A stretch of DNA of 64,000 nucleotides from Corynebacterium humireducens NBRC 106098 = DSM 45392 (GCF_000819445.1 NZ_CP005286.1:1116001-1180000), one strand, 5' to 3'; shown: positions 20,514 through 30,861, counted from the stretch's first letter. The notes: generated from the letters alone by a model not told the origin. Numbers and translations are program-made.

Positions 20514-21776
20514 GTGAACCAACAGACCCCGGGCCAGCCGGTGATGGTGTGGATCTACCTCGCCTCCGCCGCCATGTCGATGCTGGGCAACGCGGTGGCC
20601 ACCATCGTCTGGCCCTGGCTGGTGCTCGCACGCACCGGCAACCCGGCGGCGGCCGGGGTCGTGGCGGCGGCCATCGCCGTGCCCTCACTCCTCGTGGCCT
20701 TCCTCGGCGGCCACCTCATCGACACCGTGGGCCGCAAACCCATGTCGATCATCTCCGACATCATCTCGGGGCTGTCCGTGATCGGCGTCATCATCGTCGA
20801 CCAGACGCTCGGCCTCACCATGGCGCTGTTCATCATCCTCGGCATCATCGGCGCCGTCGGTGACATCCCCGGCATGGCCGCCCGCTCCGCCCTCGTGGGG
20901 GACGTGGCGCGGACCACGGGGAGGACGGTGGACTTCATCGCCGGACTCAACCAGTCCATCGCCGGCATGGCCTGGCTCATCGGCCCCGCCATCACGGGAT
21001 TCCTCATGGCCGCGCTGCCCGTCGAGCACGTCCTGTGGATCACCGCCGGCTGCTCCCTGACGGCCGCCGCCCTCACCGCCCTGCTGCGCCTCATCCCCGT
21101 CCCCGCGGAGGAGGTCTCCCTCGAGGTGCCGGACCTGGGGGCCCTGCGCTCCTGGACGGAGGTGGTCCGGCCCGCCCCCGTCCGGCTGCTGGCCGCCATC
21201 ACCCTCACCTCGGCGGCGCTGGTGAGCCCGTACCTGGCGATCCTCATGCCCGCGCACTTCCAGTCCCAGGACCAGCCCGTGCAGCTGGGGATCGCGATGT
21301 CCGCCTACGCCGTCGGCATGATGGTCGCCGGGGGAGTGGTGGCCGCCCTGGGCACGCAGCGCCGCCGCACGATGTGGGTGGCCGCGATGCTCTTCTACCT
21401 CGTCGGCTTCTCCCTCATGGGGGCGCTGGCCCACACCGCGCTGGTGATCGTCGGCATGGCGGTCGCCGGGGTGGGCGGCGGGCTCATGGGTCCCCTGCAG
21501 ATGGTGCTGGTCACCGAGGAGACCCCGGAGCAGCTGCGGGGCCGGGCGTTCTCGGTGTTCATGGCCATCGGCCAGTTCTCGGCGCCGATCGGCCTCATCG
21601 CGGCGACGGGCCTGCTCACCCAGGTGTCCATCTACACCACGGCGGTGGTGCTGGCCGTGACGTGGGCGTTCATCTCCGTGTGGGCGATCTGGCGGGGCGT
21701 GCAGGTCCTGCGGCCGCCGGCGGCCGCAGCGTCACCCCCTCGTTCCGGCGCGGCGGGGCTAGAGTCGGCACAATGA
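20514..21776 (+). CDS. MFS transporter, 12 helices
   Basis: The 420-residue protein has twelve hydrophobic segments and MFS landmarks: GGHLIDTVGRKP at loop 2-3 (motif A, about residue 66) and a repeated GTQRRR-type basic loop in the second half. It resembles multidrug or metabolite exporters of the enterobactin-exporter-like group; the substrate is unknown. Position after a siderophore-interacting protein makes siderophore export conceivable, but no iron box lies before it. TAGGAT ends six bases before GTG, so it may be leaderless. Its stop overlaps the next MFS start (ATGA). Confidence 0.82.
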   Translation: MNQQTPGQPVMVWIYLASAAMSMLGNAVATIVWPWLVLARTGNPAAAGVVAAAIAVPSLLVAFLGGHLIDTVGRKPMSIISDIISGLSVIGVIIVDQTLGLTMALFIILGIIGAVGDIPGMAARSALVGDVARTTGRTVDFIAGLNQSIAGMAWLIGPAITGFLMAALPVEHVLWITAGCSLTAAALTALLRLIPVPAEEVSLEVPDLGALRSWTEVVRPAPVRLLAAITLTSAALVSPYLAILMPAHFQSQDQPVQLGIAMSAYAVGMMVAGGVVAALGTQRRRTMWVAAMLFYLVGFSLMGALAHTALVIVGMAVAGVGGGLMGPLQMVLVTEETPEQLRGRAFSVFMAIGQFSAPIGLIAATGLLTQVSIYTTAVVLAVTWAFISVWAIWRGVQVLRPPAAAASPPRSGAAGLESAQ

Positions 21777-23188
21777 GCTCCACCGTGCTTCCCCCGGCCC
21801 AGGCCTGGCGCGCGCTCGCCGCGCTGTGCCTGGGTTTCTTCATGATCCTGCTCGACCAGACCATCGTCGCGGTCGCCACCCCGGGGATCATGGCGGATTT
21901 CGACGCCCGCCTCGACCAGGTCGTGTGGGTCACCTCCATCTACCTGCTCTGCCTGGTGGTGCCGCTGCTGTTCACGGGCCGCCTGGGCGACCGCTTCGGG
22001 CAGCGCACCCTCTTCCGCCTCGGCATCACGGTGTTCACCCTGGCGGCCCTGGCGGCGGCGCTGGCCCCGACCCTCGGTCTGCTCATCGCGGCGCGGGCGG
22101 TGCAGGGCGTCGGCGCGGCGATCCTCACGCCGCAGACCATGAGCGTGATCAACCGTGTCTTCCCCCGCGAGCGGCGCGGCGCCGCCCTCGGCGTGTGGGG
22201 CGCGGTCGGGTCGGTGGCCACGCTCGTCGGCCCGGTGCTCGGCGGGTTCATCGTCACGGCCGTCGGCTGGCGGGGCGTGTTCCTCGTGCACCTGCCGGTG
22301 GGCATCCTGGCGGTGGTCCTGGCCACCCTCTGGGTGCCGACCCTGCCCACCTTCGCCCGGCGTATCGACGCCCCCTCCGTCCTCGTCTCCTTCCTCGGCA
22401 CCACCGCCGTGGTCGTCGCCGTCCAGCAGGGGCCCGGCCGGGGCTGGCCCGTGTGGGCCGTCGCGCTGGGGGTGCTCGGGGTGCTGCTCATCGCCCTGTT
22501 CGTGCGGCTGCAGGCCACCGCCGCCGGGCGGGGCACCGAGCCGCTTGTGCCGCTGGAGATGTTCCGCAACCGCAACTACTCCCTCGGCGTGTTCTCGATC
22601 GCGACGATGGGGTTCACGGTGTCGTCGATAATGCTCCCCGTCATGCTGTGGCTGCAGGACGGGCAGGGCCTGAGCTCGCGGGACGCCGGGCTCATGCTCA
22701 TCCCCATGGCCGTGGTGGCCGCCATCGGCTCCCCGCTGGTCGGCCCGGCCGCCGACCGCCTCGACCCGCGGCTGCTGTCGGTGGGTGGTTTCGGCACGAT
22801 GATCGTCACGCTGCTGCTCACCGCCTGGCTGATGTACAGCGGGGGACCGGTGTGGGTGTTCCTGGTGGCGGCGGGGCTGCTGGGCGTCGGCAATGCGCTG
22901 GTGTGGGCGCCCAACTCGGCGACGGCGATGCGGACCGTCGACATCGCCTACATGGGTGCGGCGGCCGGCGTGTACAACACGGGGCGCCAGACCGGTGCGG
23001 TCCTCGGCGCGGCCGGGGTGGGGGCGGCGATGCAGGTCGGTGCGGCCACGGCCGGGTTCGTGCCGGGTCTCGCTCTGTCGCTGCTGCTCCCCGTGGCCGT
23101 CCTCGGTCTGGGGCTGGTGGCGGTCGCCTTCTTCGAGACCCCGCCACACGCCGAACCACAGGGTGCCGAACAGCGGGCCGGGGACTAA
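21773..23188 (+). CDS. MFS drug exporter, DHA2 (EmrB/QacA) type, 14 helices
   Basis: The 471-residue protein has fourteen predicted helices. Helix 1 carries the DHA2 motif [13 protein letters not shown] (motif D1), the loop 2-3 carries [13 protein letters not shown] (motif A), and helix 5 carries GPVLGGFI (motif C), all typical of proton-drug antiporters. ATG overlaps the stop of the first MFS gene. TAGAGT ends seven bases upstream, so it also appears to have its own leaderless promoter inside the first gene. The substrate is unknown. Confidence 0.88.
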   Translation: MSSTVLPPAQAWRALAALCLGFFMILLDQTIVAVATPGIMADFDARLDQVVWVTSIYLLCLVVPLLFTGRLGDRFGQRTLFRLGITVFTLAALAAALAPTLGLLIAARAVQGVGAAILTPQTMSVINRVFPRERRGAALGVWGAVGSVATLVGPVLGGFIVTAVGWRGVFLVHLPVGILAVVLATLWVPTLPTFARRIDAPSVLVSFLGTTAVVVAVQQGPGRGWPVWAVALGVLGVLLIALFVRLQATAAGRGTEPLVPLEMFRNRNYSLGVFSIATMGFTVSSIMLPVMLWLQDGQGLSSRDAGLMLIPMAVVAAIGSPLVGPAADRLDPRLLSVGGFGTMIVTLLLTAWLMYSGGPVWVFLVAAGLLGVGNALVWAPNSATAMRTVDIAYMGAAAGVYNTGRQTGAVLGAAGVGAAMQVGAATAGFVPGLALSLLLPVAVLGLGLVAVAFFETPPHAEPQGAEQRAGD

Positions 23189-23198
23189 AGTGGTCTCC

Positions 23199-24230
23199 AT
23201 GCGACTTGCCACCCTCACCTCCGGCGGCGACTGCCCCGGCCTCAACGCCGTCATCCGCGGCATCGTCCGTACCGCCAGCTCCGAGTTCGGTTCCACCGTC
23301 GTGGGATACCAGGACGGCTGGCAGGGCCTGCTGGAGGACCGCCGCGTCGACCTCTACGACGACGAGCACATCGACCGCATCCTCCTGCGCGGTGGCACGA
23401 TCCTGGGCACCGGTCGTCTGCACCCGGACAAGTTCAAGGCGGGGCTCGACCAGATCAAGCAGAACCTGGATGACGCGGGCATCGACGCCCTCATCCCGAT
23501 CGGCGGCGAGGGCACCCTCAAGGGCGCGAAGTGGCTGTCCGACAACGGCATCCCGGTCGTCGGCGTGCCGAAGACCATCGACAACGACGTCTACGGCACC
23601 GACTACACCTTCGGCTTCGACACCGCCGTCGCCGTGGCCACCGACGCCGTCGACCGTCTGCACACCACCGCCGAGTCCCACAACCGCATCCTCATCGTCG
23701 AGGTCATGGGCCGTCACGTCGGCTGGATCGCGCTGCACGCGGGCATGGCCGGCGGCGCGCACTACACCGTGATCCCGGAGGTGCCCTTCGACATCTCCGA
23801 GATCTGCAAGAAGATGGAGCGCCGCTTCCAGATGGGCGAGAAGTACGGCATCATCGTCGTCGCCGAGGGCGCCGCGCCCAAGGAGGGCACGATGGAGCTC
23901 AAGTCCGGTGGCGTCGACCAGTTCGGCCACGAGATCTTCACCGGCATCGGCCAGCAGATCGCCGACGAGATCCACGCCCGCCTCGGCCATGACGTCCGCA
24001 CCTCCGTCCTGGGCCACATCCAGCGCGGTGGCACCCCGACCGCCTTCGACCGCGTCCTGGCCACCCGTTACGGCGTCCGCGCGACCCGCTCCGCCCACCG
24101 CGGCGAGTTCGGCACCTGCGTGGCGCTCAAGGGTGAGCGGATCGAGAACATCACGCTGGAGAAGGCCGTGGGCACCCTCAAGACCGTGCCGATGGACCGC
24201 TGGCTCACCGCCCAGGCCATGTTCGGCTAG
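23199..24230 (+). CDS. pfkA: 6-phosphofructokinase
   Basis: The 343-residue enzyme phosphorylates fructose 6-phosphate in glycolysis. The N terminus [16 protein letters not shown] binds the phosphoryl donor, GGEGTLKGA (about residue 105) has glycine at the position that is aspartate in pyrophosphate-dependent enzymes, and PKTIDNDV holds the catalytic aspartate. ATP is therefore the more likely donor. HIQRGG lies near residue 270. TAAAGT ends seven bases before ATG, a leaderless start. The uracil glycosylase gene begins at the very next base after the stop. Confidence 0.96.
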   Translation: MRLATLTSGGDCPGLNAVIRGIVRTASSEFGSTVVGYQDGWQGLLEDRRVDLYDDEHIDRILLRGGTILGTGRLHPDKFKAGLDQIKQNLDDAGIDALIPIGGEGTLKGAKWLSDNGIPVVGVPKTIDNDVYGTDYTFGFDTAVAVATDAVDRLHTTAESHNRILIVEVMGRHVGWIALHAGMAGGAHYTVIPEVPFDISEICKKMERRFQMGEKYGIIVVAEGAAPKEGTMELKSGGVDQFGHEIFTGIGQQIADEIHARLGHDVRTSVLGHIQRGGTPTAFDRVLATRYGVRATRSAHRGEFGTCVALKGERIENITLEKAVGTLKTVPMDRWLTAQAMFG

Positions 24231-24764
24231 GTGCGCGACCTCCATCTGGACACCTGCCGGCTGCTCGTCGTCGGCATCAACCCGGGTCTGGTGTCGGAGC
24301 GCGTCGACGCGCCCTTCGCCCGCCCGGGCAACCGTTTCTGGCCGGCGCTCCACGCCGCCGGCATCACGGAGACGCTTGTCGACGCCCGCGACGGCCTCAC
24401 CGCCGCCCACCACGCGGAGCTGCTGCGGCGGGGCCTCGGCTTCACGAACGTCGTGCCGCGGGCCACGGCGGTGGCCTCCGAGCTGACCCGCGAGGAGTAC
24501 CTGGCGGGTGGGGCGGTGCTGGCGGAGAAGGTCGCCGCCCAACGCGCGGCACGGGGCGGGCCGCGGATCGTCATGGTCGCGGGGATCGGCGCCTACCGCC
24601 TCGCTTTCCGACGCCCCCGTGCCCGCGTCGGCCGCCAGGAGGAGACGATCGGTGGCGCCGAGACCTGGGTGGTGCCGAACCCCTCCGGTCTCAACGCCCA
24701 TGAGACGGTCGATTCCCTGGCGCGGGCCTACCGCGAGGTGTGGGACCGGCTGCAGACCCCGTGA
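24231..24764 (+). CDS. mug: Mismatch-specific uracil/thymine DNA glycosylase (Mug family)
   Basis: The 177-residue protein has the Mug/TDG signatures: GINPGLVS at residues 15-22 with the catalytic Asn, a HPGNRFW-like ARPGNRFWPAL loop, and NPSGLNAH (about residue 145), which grips the DNA. It excises uracil or ethenocytosine from mispairs. GTG starts directly after the pfkA stop with no gap, so it is translated from the pfkA transcript. Confidence 0.9.
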   Translation: MRDLHLDTCRLLVVGINPGLVSERVDAPFARPGNRFWPALHAAGITETLVDARDGLTAAHHAELLRRGLGFTNVVPRATAVASELTREEYLAGGAVLAEKVAAQRAARGGPRIVMVAGIGAYRLAFRRPRARVGRQEETIGGAETWVVPNPSGLNAHETVDSLARAYREVWDRLQTP

Positions 24765-24826
24765 AACGTACCGCGAAGGTAGCTCCGCCGGTGCGGGAAC
24801 GGGGCCTCGCGGCATGTTTCGCGGAC
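24763..24826. terminator. Long imperfect hairpin between mug and prpF-type gene
   Basis: The arm GAAACGTACCGCGA starting at the mug stop pairs with TCGCGGCATGTTTC near 24805-24820 with one mismatch and one G-U pair, across a loop of about 31 bases. It lies between two convergent genes and is a plausible bidirectional terminator, although no T tract follows. Confidence 0.45.
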
Positions 24827-24827
24827 C

Positions 24828-25778
24828 TCAGACGTAGGCTTCCCCGCTGAGCAGGATGCGGGCGGTGCGGGGGAGGGCCACCCAGTCCAGCGTGTCCCCG
24901 TCCGCGGAGGCGGAGACCTCGACGTCGCCCTTGAAGTGCTGCAGGGTGAGCGTGTCGGGTCGCCCGTCGAGGACGTCGTCGATGACCGTTCCGCCGAGTG
25001 CCACAGCCCCGGCCAGGGCGAGGATGCCCGTGCCCGGCAGTGCGTGGTGGACGCGGCCGACGCTGGTCATCACCACGCGGAGATCCGCTCCCGGCGCGAC
25101 CATGGCGACCCGGGGGATGACCTTCGAGGGCTGCAGACCCATGGCACGACCGGCGGCGACGCGGAGACGCTCCAGTCTCTCGAGCAGGGTGGCGTCGGAG
25201 TTGAGCCCGGCCATGCCGAGCGCAGGGTCGACGCCGACGTCGGCGGCGCGGACGATGACGATCGGATTGGCGACGTCGATGAGCGAGACCTCGAGTCCGT
25301 CCACCTCGCAGCGACGGCCGACGGGGAAGATCTCCCCGCACTTCTCCCCGCCGGGGGAGAGGAAGCGCATGTCCACGTGGTCGTCGAGAAGCACGAGCTC
25401 GAAGAGCGCCTCCGAGTTGCGGTTCCACACGCGCGCCCGGTCACCGGGGAACAGTCCGGTATGGCGGGCGTAGTGGAGGACGGCGGAGGAGATGTTGCCG
25501 CAGTTGCCGGTCCAGTCGACGCTGGCCTCGGTGGGGGAGACCTGCGCGAAGAGGGTCTCCAGGTCCGCGCGGTCAGAAGGGCCGACGAACATCACCTTGG
25601 AGTTGGAGCTCACGCCGCCGCCGAGGCCGTCGACCGCCTGCGGATCGGGGGAGCCGATGAGACGCAGGCAGAGTTCATCGCGTGCGGCCTGCGACTCCGG
25701 CAGCGCGGACATCGGCAGGAAGACGGCGCGGCTCGTGCCGCCACGGACAATGCTGACGGGGAGGGTGCGTGTGCTCAT
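24828..25778 (-). CDS. PrpF-family (2-methylaconitate isomerase-like) protein
   Basis: The 316-residue protein belongs to the PrpF/AcnD-accessory group of the diaminopimelate-epimerase-like fold: IVRGGTSRAVFLP at the N terminus, VDGLGGGVSSNSKV (about residue 50) and DWTGNCGNISSAV (about residue 90) with the conserved cysteine. In propionate metabolism PrpF isomerises 2-methylaconitate, but no acnD, prpC or prpB is nearby, so another 4-oxalomesaconate- or aconitate-type substrate is possible. The start at 25778 is set by a TACGCT -10 seven bases upstream. Confidence 0.85.
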   Translation of the reverse strand: MSTRTLPVSIVRGGTSRAVFLPMSALPESQAARDELCLRLIGSPDPQAVDGLGGGVSSNSKVMFVGPSDRADLETLFAQVSPTEASVDWTGNCGNISSAVLHYARHTGLFPGDRARVWNRNSEALFELVLLDDHVDMRFLSPGGEKCGEIFPVGRRCEVDGLEVSLIDVANPIVIVRAADVGVDPALGMAGLNSDATLLERLERLRVAAGRAMGLQPSKVIPRVAMVAPGADLRVVMTSVGRVHHALPGTGILALAGAVALGGTVIDDVLDGRPDTLTLQHFKGDVEVSASADGDTLDWVALPRTARILLSGEAYV

Positions 25779-25897
25779 GGAGGTCAGCGTAGGCGCTGCA
25801 CCGCGGGCGAGACACCGGCGGAACCCCTGGACCCCGTTCACCGGTTTGGCGTAGGTCCCTGACGCGTGCCGAAAACGGAGCAACTACACTGTCCCCC

Positions 25898-27403
25898 ATG
25901 ACTGCCGCGATTCATGATCTGATGGACTTCGACGAGGTACTGGAGAAGTTCGACCCCGTCATGGGCCTTGAGGTCCACGTCGAGCTGGCCACGGAGACCA
26001 AGATGTTCTCCACCAGCTCCGCCCACTTCGGCGCCGAGCCGAACTCCAACGTCGACCCCGTCTCCCTCGGGCTGCCCGGCGCCCTGCCGGTCGTCAACGC
26101 CAAGGGCGTCGAGTGGGCCATCAAGATCGGCCTGGCCCTCAACTGCCAGATCGCCGAGTCCTCCCGCTTCGCGCGCAAGAACTACTTCTACCCGGACCAG
26201 CCGAAGGGCTACCAGATCTCCCAGTACGACGAGCCGATCGCCTACGACGGCTGGCTCGACGTCGTCCTCGACGACGGCACCGAGTGGCGCGTCGAGATCG
26301 AGCGCGCCCACATGGAGGAGGACACCGGCAAGCTGACCCACCTCGGTGGCGTCGCCGGCCGCATCCACGGCGCGACCGCCTCCCTCGTCGACTGCAACCG
26401 CGCCGGGGTGCCGCTCATCGAGATCGTCACCAAGCCGATCCTCGGCGCCGGCGCCCGCGCCCCGGAGATCGCCCGCGCCTACGTCACCGCCCTGCGTGAG
26501 CTGGTCAAGGCCATCGGCGTCTCCGACGCCCGCATGGACCAGGGTTCCATGCGCGTGGACTCCAACGTCTCCCTCCGCCCGATCGGCCAGGAGGAGTTCG
26601 GCGTGCGCACCGAGACCAAGAACATCAACTCCCTCAAGTCCGTCGAGCAGGCCGTCCGTTACGAGATGATGCGCCAGGCCGCCGCCATCGAGAACGGCGA
26701 GGAGATCGTCCAGGAGACCCGTCACTACCAGGAGCTCGACGGCTCCACCCGCAAGGGCCGTCCGAAGGAGTCCGCCGAGGACTACCGCTACTTCAACGAT
26801 CCGGACCTGCCGCCCGTGCTGGCCCCGCGGGAGTGGGTCGAGGAGATCCGCGCCACCCTGCCGGAGCTGCCGTGGGTCCGCCGCGCCCGCCTCCAGGAGG
26901 AGTGGGGCATCTCCGAGGCCGAGATGCGGGACCTGGTCAACGCCGGTGCACTCGAGCTGATCCTCGCGACCGTCGACGCCGGCACCACCGCCGACGAGGC
27001 CCGCGCCTGGTGGGTCAACTACCTCTCCGCCGCCGCCCGCGAGCAGGACATCGAGCTCGAGGCCCTGGCCATCACCCCGGAGCAGGTCGCCGAGGTCGTC
27101 GGCCTGGTCAAGGAGGGCAAGCTCACCACCAAGCTGGCCCGTCAGGCCGTCGACGGCGTGCTCGCCGGTGAGGGCACCGTCTCCGAGGTCATCGCCGCCC
27201 GCGGCCTGGAGGTCGTGCGTGACGACGGCGCCATCGAGGCCGCCGTCGACGAGGCCCTGGCGGCCAACCCGGACATCGTCGAGAAGTACCGGGCCGGCAA
27301 CACCAAGGTCACCGGCGCCATCGTCGGTGCCGTCATGAAGGCCACCCGCGGCAAGGCGGATCCGGCGCTGGTGAACAAGCTCATCGCGGAGAAGCTGAAG
27401 TAG
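25898..27403 (+). CDS. gatB: Aspartyl/glutamyl-tRNA amidotransferase subunit B
   Basis: The 501-residue GatB activates the Glu-tRNA(Gln) carboxylate with ATP and receives ammonia from GatA. Family marks are [43 protein letters not shown], and the C-terminal YqeY-like tail ending [22 protein letters not shown] ends seven bases before ATG, giving a leaderless start. It is separated from gatCA by 8 kb. GltX at 61320 would supply the misacylated tRNA. Confidence 0.97.
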   Translation: MTAAIHDLMDFDEVLEKFDPVMGLEVHVELATETKMFSTSSAHFGAEPNSNVDPVSLGLPGALPVVNAKGVEWAIKIGLALNCQIAESSRFARKNYFYPDQPKGYQISQYDEPIAYDGWLDVVLDDGTEWRVEIERAHMEEDTGKLTHLGGVAGRIHGATASLVDCNRAGVPLIEIVTKPILGAGARAPEIARAYVTALRELVKAIGVSDARMDQGSMRVDSNVSLRPIGQEEFGVRTETKNINSLKSVEQAVRYEMMRQAAAIENGEEIVQETRHYQELDGSTRKGRPKESAEDYRYFNDPDLPPVLAPREWVEEIRATLPELPWVRRARLQEEWGISEAEMRDLVNAGALELILATVDAGTTADEARAWWVNYLSAAAREQDIELEALAITPEQVAEVVGLVKEGKLTTKLARQAVDGVLAGEGTVSEVIAARGLEVVRDDGAIEAAVDEALAANPDIVEKYRAGNTKVTGAIVGAVMKATRGKADPALVNKLIAEKLK

Positions 27404-27420
27404 CTTATCGACGCTGCGTC

Positions 27421-27455
27421 AGGGGTGCGTGGGCCGTGTCGGCCTGCGCGCCCCT
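27421..27455 (+). terminator. Terminator hairpin after gatB
   Basis: AGGGGTGCG at 27421 pairs with CGCGCCCCT at 27447-27455, with an inner GGCC/GGCC stem. There is no T run, so termination would rely on the strong GC stem. Confidence 0.5.
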
Positions 27456-27595
27456 CGTCGTATTGACGACGCTCGTCAGTCCCGGCAACCAGGTGGCGCC
27501 GGGGGTTCAGCGCCTGCGCTGCCAGGAGCCGGACAGTGCTCTACCGTGAGTACCCAGCAGCCTGCGCCGACCCACTTCACCTCCGGGAGACGACG

Positions 27596-28108
27596 ATGAC
27601 CATCCACTACGCCGGGGCACCGACGGATGCTGACATTGAGCAACTGACCTCGGCGTTCGGTGACCTCCTGCCGGTGGCCTACCGTGACTTCATTCAGCAG
27701 TGGAACGGAATCTTCCTGGTGGACAACTACTTCGACCTGGAGTTCCCGCCCGTGGATGACGGCCTCATCGCCTTCGAGAGCCTCTTCGGCGTCAGCACCG
27801 ACAATCCCTCCTTCCACGCCGTCACCCAGAATGCCTGGCTCGCGGCGGAGATCGACCAGCTCAGGGCATGGGTCATCGGGGCCGATGGCGGCGGGAACTT
27901 CTTTGTGCTGGACCGCGATTCAGGTGCGGTGTTCTACTGGGACCGGACCTTGCTCCACGGACCTGCCGAGTCCGGGGCAGCCGTGGTGGAGGACAGCGAG
28001 GGGCGGAACCTGTACCTGTTTCGGGACTCTCTCGAGGATTTTCTCGCACTGCTGGCATCGAAGACACAGGGGATGGACCATGTGCAGCGGGAAGACTGGC
28101 CCGGATGA
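27596..28108 (+). CDS. SMI1/KNR4 (SUKH superfamily) protein
   Basis: The 170-residue protein matches the SMI1/KNR4 fold: an LPVAYRDFIQQWNG motif near residue 25, a hydrophobic LIAFESLFG strand, and GADGGGNFFVLDRDSGAVFYWD near residue 102. SUKH proteins often are immunity proteins against secreted nuclease-type toxins, but no toxin gene is adjacent. I chose ATG at 27596 because GGGAGA lies seven bases before it and the domain starts there; a GTG at 27536 in frame would add 20 unconvincing residues. It precedes the aldo-keto reductase by 25 bp. Confidence 0.82.
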   Translation: MTIHYAGAPTDADIEQLTSAFGDLLPVAYRDFIQQWNGIFLVDNYFDLEFPPVDDGLIAFESLFGVSTDNPSFHAVTQNAWLAAEIDQLRAWVIGADGGGNFFVLDRDSGAVFYWDRTLLHGPAESGAAVVEDSEGRNLYLFRDSLEDFLALLASKTQGMDHVQREDWPG

Positions 28109-28133
28109 GACTGATCGGGGGCACAATGGATCC

Positions 28134-29213
28134 ATGAGCACCTACCTCCCCGCCCCTGACCGCTACGCCTCCATGCCCTACCGTCGGGTCGGTCGTTCCG
28201 GCCTCAAGCTGCCCGCCATCTCGCTGGGCCTGTGGCACAACTTCGGCGACGACAAGCCCCTGGAGACCCAGCGGGCGATCCTGCGGCGCGCCTTCGACCG
28301 GGGTGTCACCCACTTCGACCTGGCCAACAACTACGGCCCGCCGTTCGGCTCCGCGGAGTCCAACTTCGGCCGTCTCCTGGCCGAGGATTTCCGGCCCTAC
28401 CGCGACGAGCTCATCATCTCCTCGAAGGCCGGCTGGGACATGTGGCCCGGTCCCTACGGTTTCGGCGGTTCCCGAAAGTACCTCATGGCGTCCCTCGACC
28501 AGTCGCTGCAGCGGATGGGCCTGGACTACGTGGACATCTTCTACCACCACCGCCCGGACCCGGACACCCCGCTCGAGGAGACCATGTACGCGCTGCGTGA
28601 CATCGTCGCCTCCGGCAAGGCGCTCTACGTCGGCATCTCCTCGTACGGCCCGGAACTGACGGCCGAGGCGGCGGAGTTCATGGCGGAGGAGGGCTGCCCG
28701 CTCATCATCAACCAGCCCAGCTACTCGATCGTCAACCGCTGGGTGGAGGAGCCGGGCGAGGACGGGGACTCGCTGCTGGCCGCCGCCGCCGACTCCGGGC
28801 TCGGCGTCATCGCCTTCTCCCCGCTGGCGCAGGGCCTGCTGACCAACCGCTACCTCGACGGTGTCCCGGGGGACTCCCGTGCGGCGGCCGCGAAGTCGCT
28901 GTCCGACGACATGCTCAGCGCCGAGAACCTCGAGATGGTCTCCCGTCTCAACGACATCGCCCAGGAACGCGGGCAGTCGCTGGCGCAGATGGCCATCGCC
29001 TGGGTGCTGCGTGAGCAGGGCCGCTACGGCGTGGAGACGGTCACCTCCGCCCTCATCGGTGCTTCCTCGGTGGCGCAGCTCGATGAGAACCTCGACACCC
29101 TCGCCAACCTCGAGTTCAGCGACGCCGAGCTCAAGGCCATCGACGATGTCGCCCGGGACGCCGGAATCAACATCTGGGCGAATGCCACCGCGTCGCGTCG
29201 TCACGCGGACTGA
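28134..29213 (+). CDS. Aldo/keto reductase, Kv-beta/YghZ-like
   Basis: The 359-residue NADPH-dependent oxidoreductase has the AKR tetrad: Asp in THFDLANNYG, Tyr in NNYGPPFGSAE, Lys in ISSKAGWDMWPGPYG and His in DIFYHHRPDPDTP. The extra WPGPYG loop points to the AKR14 (YghZ, L-glyceraldehyde 3-phosphate reductase) group. CACAAT ends six bases before ATG, a weak leaderless pattern. The physiological substrate is not known here. Confidence 0.9.
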   Translation: MSTYLPAPDRYASMPYRRVGRSGLKLPAISLGLWHNFGDDKPLETQRAILRRAFDRGVTHFDLANNYGPPFGSAESNFGRLLAEDFRPYRDELIISSKAGWDMWPGPYGFGGSRKYLMASLDQSLQRMGLDYVDIFYHHRPDPDTPLEETMYALRDIVASGKALYVGISSYGPELTAEAAEFMAEEGCPLIINQPSYSIVNRWVEEPGEDGDSLLAAAADSGLGVIAFSPLAQGLLTNRYLDGVPGDSRAAAAKSLSDDMLSAENLEMVSRLNDIAQERGQSLAQMAIAWVLREQGRYGVETVTSALIGASSVAQLDENLDTLANLEFSDAELKAIDDVARDAGINIWANATASRRHAD

Positions 29214-29229
29214 GGCGCCGGGCAGGGCA

Positions 29230-29928
29230 TCACATGAGGACGAGCTTGAGCGCGAGACCGACCATGATGACGCCGATGCCCGTGTTGAGCCAGCGCCACA
29301 CGGTCGGGCGCGACAGTGGGCGGCGCAGGAGTACGGCGCCGTAACCGATGGTGGGGAACCAGATGACCGCGGCGAGGAAGGCCCCGAGGGCGAAGAGCCA
29401 GCGACCGTCCTCGCCGTACTGGTTGGCGATGCCGCCGACCATCACCACGACGTCGACGTAGGCCAGCGGGTTGAGCCAGGTCAGCGCCAGCGTCGTGCCG
29501 ACGGCCCCGAGCCATGCCGGGCGGCGGACCGCGGAGACAACCGGGCGGGGGCGCGTGAGCACAGCGCTGCCGCCGGTGCTCTCCGGTGCCAGCGGTTCCG
29601 GCTCCGCCACCGGCGTCTCCGGGCGGGTCTCCGCGACGGTGATCGCGCCCGGGTGGGCGGCGTCGCGGAAGTTCTGCCAGGCGAACCACAGTAGGTAGGC
29701 CACGCCGCCCCAGCGCAGGATCTCGAGTAGCAGGGGAGCGGAGTCGACGAGGACACCGACCCCGGCCGTGCCCGCCCCGATGAGGAGGATGTCCGAGGCG
29801 ACGCACGTGAGGATGACCGCGGTGATGTGCTCGCGTCTGATCCCCGACTTGAGCAGGAAGATGTTCTGCGGTCCGACCGCGATGATGAGGGACAGCCCCA
29901 GGACGAGGCCCGCCAGAATGATGGACAT
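29230..29928 (-). CDS. lysE: LysE-type basic amino acid exporter
   Basis: The 232-residue protein has five to six membrane helices and the LysE N-terminal signature GLSLIIAVGPQNIFLLKSGIRR. A cytosolic loop of about 40 residues rich in Pro and Glu sits between helices 3 and 4. LysE exports L-lysine and L-arginine when they accumulate. It is divergent from lysG, its activator in C. glutamicum, across 69 bp. On the minus strand TGGACT-17-GACAAT lies just before the ATG. Confidence 0.93.
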   Translation of the reverse strand: MSIILAGLVLGLSLIIAVGPQNIFLLKSGIRREHITAVILTCVASDILLIGAGTAGVGVLVDSAPLLLEILRWGGVAYLLWFAWQNFRDAAHPGAITVAETRPETPVAEPEPLAPESTGGSAVLTRPRPVVSAVRRPAWLGAVGTTLALTWLNPLAYVDVVVMVGGIANQYGEDGRWLFALGAFLAAVIWFPTIGYGAVLLRRPLSRPTVWRWLNTGIGVIMVGLALKLVLM

Positions 29929-29997
29929 GGGTTCATTGTCGGTCCCCGCTGGAATGAAGTCCAGTTAAAGAAACTGCAGTTGGTTAAGATTGTCTAC

Positions 29998-30861
29998 ATG
30001 AACCCGCTGCATCTGGAATCCCTCCTCGCCATCGTGGACGAGGGCAGTTTCGAGGCCGCTGCCCACAGCCTCGGTGTGACCCCCTCCGCCGTCAGCCAGC
30101 GCATCAAGGCGTTGGAGAAGGACACCGGCCGCGTGCTCGTCCGGCGTACCAGCCCCGCCACCGCCACCGACGCCGGCGAGATCCTCGTCCAGGCCGCCCG
30201 TCGCATGCGCCTGCTCCAGGCGGAGACTGACGCCCGCCTGCAGGGCCGCCTCGGGCGCGTGCCGCTCTCGGTGGCCGTCAACGCGGACTCCCTGGCGACG
30301 TGGTTCACCCCGGTGTTCGCCGACGTCGCCACGTTCGGGGAGGCGACCCTTCGCCTGCGCATCGAGGACGAGACCCGCACGCTGTCCCTCCTGCGCCGCG
30401 GGGATGTCCTCGGTGCGGTCACCCGCGAGTCCCGTCCCGTCTCCGGCTGCGAGACGGTCGGGCTCGGCCGGGTGCGCTACCGGGCGGTCGCCACCCCGGA
30501 GCTGGCGGAACGCTACCCGGGGCCCGACTGGTCCCGCATGCCGACGCTGCGCTGGGGTCCCTCCGATGAACTGCAGGCCCGCGACCTCGAGGAACGGCTC
30601 GCGGGGAATCAGCAGCGGCCCCGCATGTCGGATATTCCGTCCACGGAGGCGCTGGTGTCGGCCACGCTGGTGGGCATGGGCTGGGGGCTGATGTCGGAGC
30701 TGCAGGCGGACCCGTTCCTGCGCCGTGGTGATCTCGTGCTTCTCGACGACCGCGTGGTCTCCGTCGCCCTCTACTGGCAGCGCTGGCGCCTGGAGTCGGA
30801 GCTGCTTGAGAGGCTCACCGACTCCGTCCTCGCCGCCGCCCGGGTGCTCCCGGCGGTCTAG
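29998..30861 (+). CDS. lysG: LysG, LysR-family activator of lysE
   Basis: The 287-residue regulator has the N-terminal LysR HTH (HLESLLAIVDEGSFEAAAHSLG, then TPSAVSQRIKALEKDTGRVLV, about residues 5-48) and an ArgP/LysG-type effector domain. In C. glutamicum LysG activates lysE with lysine, arginine or histidine as inducer. TAAGAT ends seven bases before the ATG, giving a leaderless start and fixing 29998. Its 3' end overlaps the convergent hydroquinone reductase gene by 4 bp. Confidence 0.94.
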   Translation: MNPLHLESLLAIVDEGSFEAAAHSLGVTPSAVSQRIKALEKDTGRVLVRRTSPATATDAGEILVQAARRMRLLQAETDARLQGRLGRVPLSVAVNADSLATWFTPVFADVATFGEATLRLRIEDETRTLSLLRRGDVLGAVTRESRPVSGCETVGLGRVRYRAVATPELAERYPGPDWSRMPTLRWGPSDELQARDLEERLAGNQQRPRMSDIPSTEALVSATLVGMGWGLMSELQADPFLRRGDLVLLDDRVVSVALYWQRWRLESELLERLTDSVLAAARVLPAV

